A stretch of 64,000 nucleotides of DNA from Membranipora membranacea (taxonomy: Eukaryota > Bryozoa > Gymnolaemata > Cheilostomatida > Membraniporidae): NCBI GenBank assembly GCA_914767715.1, contig OU612068.1, forward strand, positions 10,294,001 through 10,358,000, in the 5' to 3' direction. The translations under genes were made by a program, and so were the position numbers. Below the pieces are notes generated by a model. That model was given only the letters and a program-made list of their open reading frames with translations, did not search any database and was not told the DNA's origin. Of the stretch, positions 34,871 through 46,000 are shown piece after piece (position 1 is the stretch's first letter; the number at the start of each line of letters is the position of its first letter).

Positions 34871-36418
34871 TTGATAACTGCTTTATAACTGGCAAAGGCC
34901 TATCTATGACCGTGACAGTATGGATTAGGCCCAGTGACTAAACATATAGGTTACAAGCCTTTTAGTTTTTGGAAAACAGCATTCTACGATCAGTAATTAG
35001 ATTTTGGCGTCGTATTTAAATTGGACTTTGAACTACTGGATTGTACACCAACACTAAGTACCAACATTTCCAGTCGATGATGCTGATAGGGTGCTACCAT
35101 AGATATAAAAACTTTTTTTTATGTCTATGGGTGCTGTACATAATACTAACATTTTTTGATTTATTAATGAAACAAAAAGAGATAAACCAATAATTAACTA
35201 CATAGAACACATATATGGTGCGTTTACAATACATGATGGGCTTTTAGAAAGATACTAAACAGTACCCATGCCTAATTTCACAATAGATGCTTGCGGCCCA
35301 CTTGGTATAAGTGAAACAAAAATGGAAAGATCCTGGTCTTCATAGGCAGATATATATATCACACATTGAATTTCTCAAAGGAATCAAATATACTTTAAAA
35401 AATCCTAATATATTCGATATATATATTCAATATATTGAAATATTGAAAACTATTTTCAGATTGTAGTTGTTGTTAATTTAGGAGTTGGCCTCTTGATTTG
35501 TGAGTCCATTAAGATCACAGGCTGAGAGAGACCAGAGTCCTTAAATGATTTATTTTGCCTTACTTTGGACCTGATTACCTAAAAAGCAGTGTACACAGTA
35601 CATATTGATATGCAAAGATTAATATCTTTCCTCTCGGAGCTCAGAATTTCGAAAAAAAAACTCAAAAGCAGTGCAGACAACCACTCTGGAATTCGCTAAT
35701 CATAAAATTATCTATATAGCTGTAGACTGATTTCAAGAGTGGCGCCATTTGACAAAAAAGGTTTGTAGACTGGCAAATCTCAGTTATGAAGACCAGTTCT
35801 CCAACACTCTATAGATCTACAGATGTGCATGGTGACCAGTTATGGAACACTCAGAAAAGAAGAATCACAGCTTGAGTGAGTGGGCATTCTTAAACCGTCG
35901 GCATCTTAACCTTCCCAATCATTTGCACTTATATGTACCTGACACAATGGTTTGTACAAATAAGTATATGAATCAGCTCATGAGTTTGCAGCCTTTTAAT
36001 TTGATTGTGCAGCAATACATGACATATATGACATGACATATACAGCTGGGCTGGACCTTGTGGTGTGGGTGAAAGCCAGATTACAAGGCTTAGCGCCTTA
36101 CCACATCACTTCATTTCGATTTTAAATAATTACATCTTATATTATGTGCCAACATTTATATTATGGACATTGATATGTAATTATAAAAAAATAGAAGTTC
36201 CTTTCTACACCTACTTAAAGCCTAGTTGTGAGCATTGCTGCCAGCAAATATCTTTTGCATTTGCAAATAAGTTAGCCTCATCAGAGAGATTAATAAAATG
36301 AAGCAGTCATCCAACTTTTGCAAGTGATTTGGTAGAAGAAAAATGAACAAAGCAGATTATTTGCAAAAACCAATTTATCTGTAAGAGGAAATAATATAAA
36401 TAATGTAAGCTCTCATAC
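34871..36418. other. Non-coding stretch
   Basis: AT-rich DNA. ORFs of 64-78 codons (35842, 36065) show no motif or splice context. ATATATATTCAATATATTGAA words near 35415 are simple AT sequence. No gene supported. Confidence 0.4.
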
Positions 36419-36791
36419 CAGGAATGGCTTTCACCTTCTTCATAATTTGTTGTCTGTGATGGAATTGGCATCCGTGAACATTTACGGTCGGCAGCACCTC
36501 ACTTATAGCAGCCCACGTAGCTACAATAATTGATCAACTTAGCGATTATTGTAACAAATGTGCATTCTACTATTTCACATTATATTGACACAAACACATC
36601 TAGCCTCATCCAATTTTTGATGATTCCAAGACATAATGATAAAAAAAATTTACCTACCTGCTTCAAAGTCCAAGTTGCAGACTTGAACTGCTACATCACC
36701 AGCAATGTCCAATATCTTTTTGGTTTCCTTATGACAAAGCAGACTCCTGTTATTACCTTAAAGGCTGATAGACAAGGAATGATTTGACTAC
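36419..36791 (-). pseudogene. MULE-type transposase fragment
   Basis: Two exon-like blocks on the minus strand join in phase. Block 1 (36791-36658, TCATAG acceptor, CAG/GTAGGT donor) ends ...HKETKKILDIAGD...CNLDFEA. Block 2 (36520-36419) continues ATWAAISEVLPTVNVHGCQF then HHRQQIMKKVKAIPG. The FEAA.WAAI..VLP....GC.FH pattern is typical of the MULE/Mutator-like transposase domain, with the acidic residue of DFE present. The upstream part of block 1 (SQIIPCLSAF) is in another frame, so a frameshift breaks it. Upstream and downstream domains were not found. GT-AG borders in a transposase suggest a host-like split gene that has decayed. Confidence 0.75.
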
Positions 36792-36799
36792 CTATGATA

Positions 36800-38241
36800 A
36801 AATTTCAATGGTCAAATTATTAGTATCATATTCCAAATATTCTGTAAGAAAAATCGGAGTCAGGTGGGAATAGAACCAAAGATCATAAATGATGTTGATA
36901 GAGGTTAATTAGCATGTGTCATGATGATTGTGAGAGTTTATTTCAATAATTTTGGAGAACAGAGGGTTTTTTAAAGCCGGTTGAAGACACTCCAAACCTA
37001 ATTTCCTATAGGCTCATGTCAGGGTTGAGAAGCTAAAGGCCTATATCAAGGGCTTATCTAGATACTAAAATACTAAATTACTAATGCTTTTCAGTGTGGT
37101 ATGTCACATGAACTAGAGGGAACTACCTTTATCGATGTCACAGCTTTGAGGATACTCCCATAAAAGGCCCTCACATTTTGTTTTATACACCCATTATGGC
37201 TGTCTATTACTGCTTTTTGATAGATTGACCTGAGGCTATTTTCAGGGCTCTTTGAGCCATCGAAACACCTGCATGCCAGTTCGCGCTGAGAAGTTAGCAT
37301 ATTTGATATCTGCGCGAGCGTCCCCAGTTCAATCCCTGAAGGCTGCAAATATTTTGATATTTTTCTTCTCAGCTCTATCATAGGAATGGATGTATATTTT
37401 GAGGTCAACCTCACAATTCAAATGAAAGCATGGTGTAATCTCAACACTGGATGGCAGCAATGTGATAAAAATTGGTGGCAATATGTAATGAAGCATGGGA
37501 AATTCAGATATGGCAACCATAAGGCTATCAACTCATCTTTTCATTGAGTCACCAATTTCAGAACAATGCGATGTCGCACTGAGAAGAGAAGTCATAGATT
37601 TTTTAATTTTGTTTAGTCATACCGTGACAAAAATTTTCATGTAAGCTGAAACATTTTAAGTACCATTTTTACCCAGCGCACCCCGTGATCAATTTTCATT
37701 ATCACATGGTAATATAGTCTATTGTCAGAAGCCAATTATCTTTCAGGTCTGCAGAAAAAAATGAGTATATACCTTGTTTTGATTGATTCCTATGTAAAAA
37801 GTTATGGAGATTTTAATGGCATAGGTGTACCATAAATATTCTGTCACTAAAACTATAAATTCCAAATTACTCTCAAATTTAAGGAGTTATCCCCTTTTTA
37901 ATTCATTTTCAAATTGAGTTGCTAAAATAACCATTTTTCTAAAGTCAGTATGAGTGACTGCATTGGACAACCGTTTTGGATGTAAGATCTTAGCCTACAT
38001 TTTTCAGAATGAGGCTGGATGCTTTGAGAATTTTGTTTTTATTAGAAAATGTTGCTTTCTTCATCATGCTAGCAGGTTTTGTCCATAAGTAGGATGAAGT
38101 GTGTGTGCCATTTAGAGGCTCAGTGGATACCCTAGTACCACTGAGGAGTGAAGAAAAGCTGAAGAAAGTCATCAGTGCTGCTGAGAAATGGGCAGCCTTA
38201 GATAAGGAGCCATCATCATGATCATCATCATCTACTTCCAG
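36800..38241. other. Mostly non-coding, possible SINE remnant
   Basis: Near 37300-37350 GCGCGAGCGTCCCCAGTTCAATCCC resembles a pol III B box after a degenerate head. The rest has no supported gene; a CATCATCATGATCATC run lies at 38208-38232. Confidence 0.35.
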
Positions 38242-40156
38242 GATGTCTGCTCAGATTTGCTAGTGACAGCAAAATACAAGCGGCTGCAAAGTCAACCAAA
38301 AGGAAGATAAAAGTGAGTGCTTACAAACCAAACCTGTCTCTTACTAATGTACTTAAGTTACACTATAGAAAGGTCTAGTGGTCAGCACTGAATTGAATTT
38401 CTGAAATAAGTTTTTGACTCAATTTTACCATAAATTAAAATGCAAGTGACCTCTGGATCACCAACCAAACTCACACAATGAGCCAGTGTAAGAAGTTGTG
38501 CCCTTAGGCTGCTTGTGAGTTTACTTTTCTTCAGTTTCACATCATAATAATAATGATATATCTATTTTAAATTTGTACCCATATGTATTTTACCAGAAAC
38601 AATATTCAATTTTTATTTGTGGTCCTGCTACAAAGATGTATACCTAATTGATGTTTCTTGTTCTATAGGAATATGATGAGCCTGAGGAAGACATATGTAA
38701 TGTCAGCACACCGGTGTCAGCAAAGTACACTAGGTCTCAGGCAAAGACCCATATTAACCCTGGTCCCACGCTACCCAAAGTATGTGTGGCCTGTGGGAAG
38801 GAGACAAATATGTAAACAAAAGGCGAGAGCAACTCCATCAGATTCAGACACTAGAAGGAGGTAAGGTTTGCATTGATGTGCACCGTACTACAAAATGATG
38901 TCCTGATGACGGACACATACATGTAATTCCCTTGAAGACTGATTGAAGGCAGATGGGGCCTACAGGTAATTTAGATGCGCTAAACTTTGCTAAAAGTGAA
39001 GCTAGTAGCATTGTACTAGTTCCAATTTGGCGAGGCTTAGCGTGCCTAAACTATCTTATAGAGAAATATCGGTAAACATACTGTAGCCTAGTTGCGCAAA
39101 CTTTCAATACTTTTTGCCTCGTCACGAGTAAAGCGGTTATGTCTTCAGGTGAATTGATAGAAGCCGCACGATTCATGGAGGATCAGCAGTCCTCTCTTTT
39201 GTCAGCTCACAATCACACGACATAGCTGCCGCTGATGCTCAATATCATCTCTCATGTAGGAGCAAATATGTTATGGCATACAAGCGGAGGCTTGAGCAAC
39301 TTCAACCTGCTTCACTGTAAGTGTTGATAAAGCAAGCAGATAATATTAAATTGATAAGATTAAAGAACCTGTCCATAAGACCTACTTCTGCTTTAAAACC
39401 TGGGTGTTATCAACATTGGTGGTATGTAGGATACCAGCAGTCTCCATTAGTTTTAGTACCCTAATAAATTTTGCCAGAAGTGGAGCTAGTGGCATTTTAG
39501 TATCAATTTACTCTTTTTTTTCTTATTGGAGGTCGATAGCAAAAACGCCACTAGCTCAATTTTTGGCATACCTTAATCTAGTGGTACATGCATCTATTGT
39601 TTGCTTTTCTCAAACCAGGTCTGAAGTAGAAGAAAGGTCTAAAGCCAATGATGACCACATCACTGCTCTGCAGCTGCTAGGAAAGGAGTTTCCTCCCTCC
39701 TCACTTCCCCCAGGAATTGAGAAACCGACCTGTGCATCGTATGGTAGCAGCGCTTCAAACATCAATGATGCTCGATTTGATGCATTCAAGAATGGCACAA
39801 CTGAGAAAGCTCTACCACCGAACGCTGATTGCTTACTACTGCACACCAAACGAGCAAACTATCAGTCCAAAATCTGGCTAACGGCTCTTCAACCAATGAT
39901 CAAAGCTGAAAATCCTGATGGCAATGGATGGGAAGAGGAAGGAGGAGATCTAAAGATTAAATGGATGGATGGCCCGCCCAAATCAATAATGAAAACCACG
40001 AAATGTCAATGCGAGGCAAACCCATGCACTGGCAACCGATGCTCATGTCTGAAAGGAGGAATGAAGTGCACAGCCCTCTGTGGTTGCCGTGACTGTAACA
40101 ACCGCAGTGTCGCTATGGACAGTGCGGAGGAAAGTGATGGCGATGATGAATTATAA
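38242..40156 (+). pseudogene. Frameshifted transposon-linked protein with Cys-rich CxC tail
   Basis: Four exon-like blocks with GT-AG borders: 38242-38312 (...FASDSKIQAAAKSTKRK), 38669-38860, 39149-39316 and 39619-40156. Block 2 reads TLPKVCVACGKE in one frame and KYVNKRREQLHQIQTLEG in the next, so one frameshift lies near 38808. Block 3 reads GELIEAARFMEDQQSSLLSA then, after a second shift near 39220, DIAAADAQYHLSCRSKYV. Block 4 is intact: LPPNADCLLLHTKRANYQSK and a tail with CQCEANPCTGNRCSCLKGG and CGCRDCNN, ending in an acidic stretch. The order (C..CGK zinc knuckle, A..YH..C motif, LPP...H..R..YQ block, CxC tail) is that of a family common in invertebrate genomes and thought to derive from mobile elements. 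Two frameshifts argue for a pseudogene, unless they are sequencing errors. Confidence 0.7.
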
Positions 40157-40159
40157 CTA

Positions 40160-41830
40160 TGCATTGGTAGCAGCGTATGCATGTTATGTGTTTGAACATT
40201 TGTTTTTGAGGCAGTTAGTAGTATAATATTCTTTTGCGTAGATCGTCAGTACATATTCTAATAAGTTACAGTATGGACAGCTACATTTGCTAATAATATC
40301 AGTACAGGTATATATTTGTAGCCTATAGTTATTATATTTATAATAGTATGTGGCCACTTTTCATGTACAGCACATATACTCTGGGTCATTTACTAAGCAC
40401 ATGGGTTTTTCAATTTGTCAGGAATACACCAGTGTATTCCGAAAATGGTTTAATTGATTAAACTAGGAGTTTTCTCCTCCGACTATGCAAAAAAACAAAT
40501 AATACATGCCATATATTGTAAATATAGGTAGAAATTTAGAAATATATTGTGCCAAACATCCTCAATAATAAGCCTAACCATGATAAATCAAAAAATATAA
40601 AGGCCAAAGTAGTCAAATGCAAATTCTAACCCTTTATATATTTATATATAATATAAGGGGGACAAACGCTGACGCTGCCTCTCTCGGTGAAACTTTTATT
40701 ACGGTACATGATGATGGCTGTAATTGGCATATAAAATTACCCCAGAAAAGATTAAAACAAAGTATATACTCATTTTTTTCTGCAAGAGGAAAATTTTGAA
40801 CACTTTTGAGCCATCTGACAATAGACTAATATCGGATCTGAAAGCAAAAGTAAACTAAACTAATACCTTGTCTATCATCTTTTAACCTTTCACATGTCTG
40901 ACACTTAAATTTTATATACAAAATTTAGCTGAAGGTTTTAGAACTTACAGGCAATAATTATATGTTGTCCAGATAGATTGGGATAATGATATCACAATGT
41001 CAATCATATCTAACATAAATGATTTTGTAAAGCTACATACTGCAACATAGTCCTGCTTTGTACGCTGTGACATCAGAGCAAATACCAAGTGAACCTGCTT
41101 CATAATTTCCCCCTACTTCACAAATGCATGCAAATTATACAGCTGTTTGAATGGCTCTCAAACAAACTTGAAAGTTCCATCTAAATACCTATGGGTTGAA
41201 AGTATGTACATCAATAAGAAGATTGTTTTGTTTAACATATATCGGCATACACGATGATGATCAATAAGTGTGAAACAAAAATCTTTACAGACCAACAGAC
41301 TGCATACTCTCTCATAATATTAATAGTATCAAGAACAGTGATATTGATCTTAAATTCTTGTATATAATATATTATATTATGGTGGTTAATCGTTCAGTTG
41401 AAATGTTAAAATAATGCAACATGATAATATGGGAATACATCAAGATAAAAATGACATAGATGACTTCAGTGGTGTTGTGAAGAAATTTTTCATACCCCGA
41501 CTCTAACAATTGGAAAAAAATTCTACCTCCATTTTACCCCAATCCTGTGCAATACAGTGGGCCGCAGGAAACTTAGGTCAAACCCAAGCTGTGCGCGGCC
41601 GACACAATGAAACCATGAACTGACTAAACTGATACTTATATCAATTGGAAATTTAACTTATTTACTCACCAATTATACTCTGCAGGGTGACACCGATTTG
41701 GTCACACTGATCAAATTCAGACATAAATGAAATTGGAATGAATTGTTCTGATTTAAGTTGCATTGGCTGTACTGCTTTTTATTATTGTAATAAACAATAG
41801 TACACTAAACAGTTTAACAGTTCTGTGAGT
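40160..41830. other. Non-coding stretch
   Basis: AT-rich DNA with no convincing ORF, splice pair or repeat. TATA-like runs at 40640 and 41365 are simple sequence. Confidence 0.45.
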
Positions 41831-42750
41831 CTACAACAATTCCCATAGAGGCTGGTACCTTTCCTGTTGCTTGTTTGTGTCAGCTTTCTTGCTTTTGAAG
41901 AACTCTGCTGATCTGTGGGATTTCAGCCATACCTCGACATAAGGCTTAGGGTTGAACTTCTTCACAGGTGGTCCTACCAGAGAGGTAAATATGAACTGTT
42001 GATAGTGTCAGATAATTGTAAGTGCATAGAGTAGGCAGAGAAACCAAGAACTAAGATGAAAAAGCCTTACTAACCTCATGTACGGTATCATCTTTCCTAA
42101 ATTCAGGTGCTGGAAGATCCTCAGGTGATGGAATACCCTGTTCCTCCTCTCCATCTTGATTACTTCTTTTTCTGAAATCAAATGATGACATGATCATCAT
42201 GATGTGGGTGACTGGACTGGTAGCAAGGGGAGAAATGATCTGCCAGGCTTGGTAGGTGACTTGCTAGTGGCTAGTCCAACTCAACTGTTAAATGATTGCC
42301 TAGAATTGTTGAGGGACCTGACTCAAAAATTGTAATAAAAAAACCAATCTACATCTAGTTCACTACACTACACTGCACAGTTATACACTCACTTTACTAA
42401 TAACCTGTCTGAAATGACAACCACAATACAATTCCAAAAAATAGATTTCATTCATCATCATTCACTGCTTCACTTCATTTCACTTTTAGTTCAAAAAGTC
42501 CTAACGCTCAACAGAATGTTGTATTTGTGTTTTAGGTTCAAGTTTTAATTTATTCATAAAACATAGGCCTACCTTCTTTTCATAAACAGGAACAGATTGG
42601 TCTGACTCATCATTCTCCAAACCCGACCAAAGTACAAACACCTTTCTTTTTCTTTGATTGATGAGCTGAGCCACACACACTTGCCTTTTCTCTCTCTCTC
42701 TAATTTTTTTCTCCTTCAGCAGTGTTGTTTTGTTACCAAAAACTGAAGAG
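41831..42750 (-). CDS. Multi-exon gene of unknown family, 3' part
   Basis: The terminal exon (41995-41831) follows an ATCAACAG acceptor and reads FIFTSLVGPPVKKFNPKPYV...EVWLKSHRSAEFFKSKKADT...QPLWELL then stop. It joins in phase 0 to an exon at 42171-42075 (CATGAG/GTTAGT donor) reading RSNQDGEEEQGIPSPEDLPA...PEFRKDDTVHE. A third block, ending at GAAAAGAAG/GTAGGC (42573), reads RQVCVAQLINQRKRKVFVLW...SGLENDESDQSVPVYEKK. The last junction is out of phase by one or two bases as drawn, so either that exon edge is wrong or there is a small indel. The protein is charged and soluble, with no signal or membrane segment. I do not recognise the family. It lies just upstream of and divergent from the Ty3 polyprotein. 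Confidence 0.55.
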
Positions 42751-42844
42751 TTTAGCTTCAATTCCCCAGCTAAAAGTGGGCACTCAGTCATTTATTTCTA
42801 AGAATACTATGTTTAGTGTGTGTTCCTAATGCTGTTTAACATTT

Positions 42845-42883
42845 AGTATTGTTTGGTAACAATCATTGTTACCAAACAATACT
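42845..42883. other. Perfect 19-bp-arm palindrome upstream of pol
   Basis: AGTATTGTTTGGTAACAAT and its exact complement ATTGTTACCAAACAATACT are separated by a single C. It lies about 65 bp before the open pol frame begins (42949). It could be the terminal repeat junction of a small element, a cruciform or a hairpin in the RNA. Confidence 0.9.
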
Positions 42884-43026
42884 TAAGTAGCTGCATTTTC
42901 TCAATTGAATGTAGGGCTGCTGAATTGACCACCCATTGTATTGCATAGATATCACAACACCACTGCCCTAATGTACAAACAAATGCAAATATTACGATAT
43001 CAACCTCAAATGAACAAAGACCACTC

Positions 43027-46000
43027 TTGAATCCACCAGTGCAAAGTGAAATTCAAAATGAACGTGTACAGCCACAACAACCGCAACCGTTTTCAAGAAT
43101 CTATCCTGACCTAGATAATTTTCAGAGGCGGCTGAATAGTTTGACATTTCACCCTGAAACAAGACATGAACCTGAAATTATACCCTTATCTCCTGTACAT
43201 GTAGAGGAAGCATGCGCTAGACACAAATCACTAGTGAATATTTCTCTCAATGGTAAACCAGTGCGTGCTTTATTTGACACTGGTGCAATGAAATCTGTAT
43301 TATCAAGTTCAACAGTTAGAGCCCTTGGTCTGGAAACGAAGCCTGTATCAAAGAATCAAACATTGTTACCTTTCAGTGGTGTAGGAGTCCCTGCCACAAG
43401 AGAAGCTGATGCCATTGTCCAACTTGAGAATAGTCCACGGGTAGATAAGGTCAATTTCTTGGTTCTTGAAAAATTACACTATCCATGTGTGTTAGGCGTT
43501 GATTTATTTGAGGAGCTTCCAGGGTTGGTTTTCCAATACGGCAAGAATGGGGCAGGGTTAAGTGTAGTTTTACCTTGTGCAGCTAACTCGAACCCACATG
43601 AGAAACAAGAGCAAGAGCAGAGCTACACATGGTATTATGCAGAAGAACAGCTGTTTCTACCTGCCAAGCATCGCTTATTTGTTGAAAGGCCCCATGCACG
43701 AACAGATGATTTCTTATTCGAGCCTGTTATGATTCATAGTGATATTGTCACTGCTGCGGCACTGAACAGGCCTGGTTACATACGACTTCAATTTATAAAT
43801 ACTGGCAACGACGATCTTGTGGTAGAGGCCGAGACCCCATTAGGAGTTATTTCTAGCCTACCTACAAGTGTAGAAATAAATGCACTAAACATAAGTGAAA
43901 ACTGTGGAGAACCCCAGATTTTGAATGACCCGATCTCAAAAATAGACCTCTCAAAATCAGATGTATCAACAGAAGACAAGGAATCATTTTTAGACTTCTT
44001 ACGTACTAGGGAAAACATATTTTCAAAACATCCCATGGATCTTGGGAGAGTGCATGGATTAACTGGGGAAGTATGCCCGACTACTGATGATATACCAATC
44101 CACAAACAACCATACAGAGTACCTCATTCACAAAAACAGGATGTGGATGAGCATATACGACAGCTTATCAATCATGGCATTGTTGAAAAAGCGAGTAATG
44201 CTGTTTGGTGTGCCCCAGTTGTGGTCGTTAAAAAGAAAACTGGAGGATTTAGGATATGCCAAGACTATAGAGCACTCAATGCCAAAACCAAGGCGTTAGC
44301 CTATCCACTACCCATTCAAGAAACCGTGCGTGATGTCCTAGCAGGCACGTCACTATTCACCACATTAGATATAACACAAGCCTACTATCAGTTAGCTTTA
44401 CACTGCGAGTCCGATATGGACAAGGGTGCTTTCATAACAAGTTCTGGTGTCTTTAGGCCTAAGGTACTCATGTTTGGGTGGAAAAATAGCCCCAGTGTCT
44501 TTCAACGGGCAATGAACTGTATTCTACAAAACCTGGAATACCCTGAGATTTTCTGTTTTCTGGATGACATTCTAATAGCATCTGAAATCAATGTACATAA
44601 ACATATGCAGCGGGTGGGAGCAGTATTAGATAGACAGATGGCCGTAGGTATCAAAATAAACGGAGAAAAGAGCAACTGGCTCCAGTCAAAGGTCACATAT
44701 CTGGGTCATGAATATTCTAAGGATGGGGTCAAACCATCACAGTCAAATGTATCAAAATTTCTCAGTCTAGAAATACCTAAAGACCTGAAAAGCCTGCGTA
44801 GAGTACTAGGTGCATTCAATTTCTACTCCATGTATATAGAGAAGTATGCGCACCATGCTAAACCACTGTATAAACTGCTACAGAAAGAATCAATCGAGGG
44901 TGATTGGGTGTGGGGGGATGCCCAACAAACAGCATTCACTTACCTCAGACAAAAACTAACCCAAGCTCCATGTCTCACCCATCCAGTATGGGGTGAGCCA
45001 TTTTACCTCTATGCCAACGCTAGTATCCATGCTTTAGGTGTGCAGCTATGCCAAAAACCTCCACCAGATCACCAACTACATCCAATAGCTTATTACAGTA
45101 GGGCCACTACTTCTCCTGAGACTAGATATGGAGTGATTGAACGCGAAGCCTTAGCGATAGTAGATGCGTGCGAACATTGGCGACCATTTTTATATGGCTA
45201 TCCCATCCACGTGTTCACTGATCACCAACCACTGAAATATATTTTCTCCTCGGTACACAAAAACAACAGGCTAGCAAAATATGCACTGCGCCTGCAAGAG
45301 TTTCAAATAGAACTGAACTACATCAGAGGTGAAGATAATCACCTAGCTGATCTCCTCAGTAGGAACGTAGATAACAATGAGATAATAGCAAGCACAGCTA
45401 TCTATTATGAGGCTAACAATAATACTGCTTATAAGTCTCTGCAGGCACAGGATTCTTTATTAGTGGGTATAATGGAATATTCAGATAAGGCTGTAATTAG
45501 TGCTAACACAAAAGCCCAGCTCCATGAGAGTGATTTAGCTTACATCAAACAACACACTGCTGAGTACTATGTCGAGAATGGGGTGTTACATAAGCTTGAC
45601 AACCAGAGTAAGCGACCTTTACTAGTGGTACCGACTGCATTGAGAGGTGATATTTTTCACCTGTATCATACTAGCTTGTTTGGGGGACACCAGGGTATTA
45701 AGCGCACCACATCCATGATCAAACAAAAATATTTCTGGCCGAACATCGACACTGACATAAAAAAACGATGCAAAAAGTGTGTACCCTGCAACCTGCGTAA
45801 GGGTAACACGCCTGACCATACGCTAACACCAATCCCATGCATCGCACCATTTGAAAGAGTCAGCGTTGATGTTGCGGGTCCAATGAGGACAACTCAAAGG
45901 GGAAACACCTACATCCTCGCATTCACTGATGCCTTTACAAAGTGGGTTATATTACTACCTATCACTCACCATGACGCGGACACAGTAGCTGAGGCTTTCA

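Noticed and set aside
40200-42948. 5' LTR and gag of the Ty3 element
   Set aside because: I looked for the TGTAATGATACTAG start and a zinc knuckle upstream of pol and found neither.
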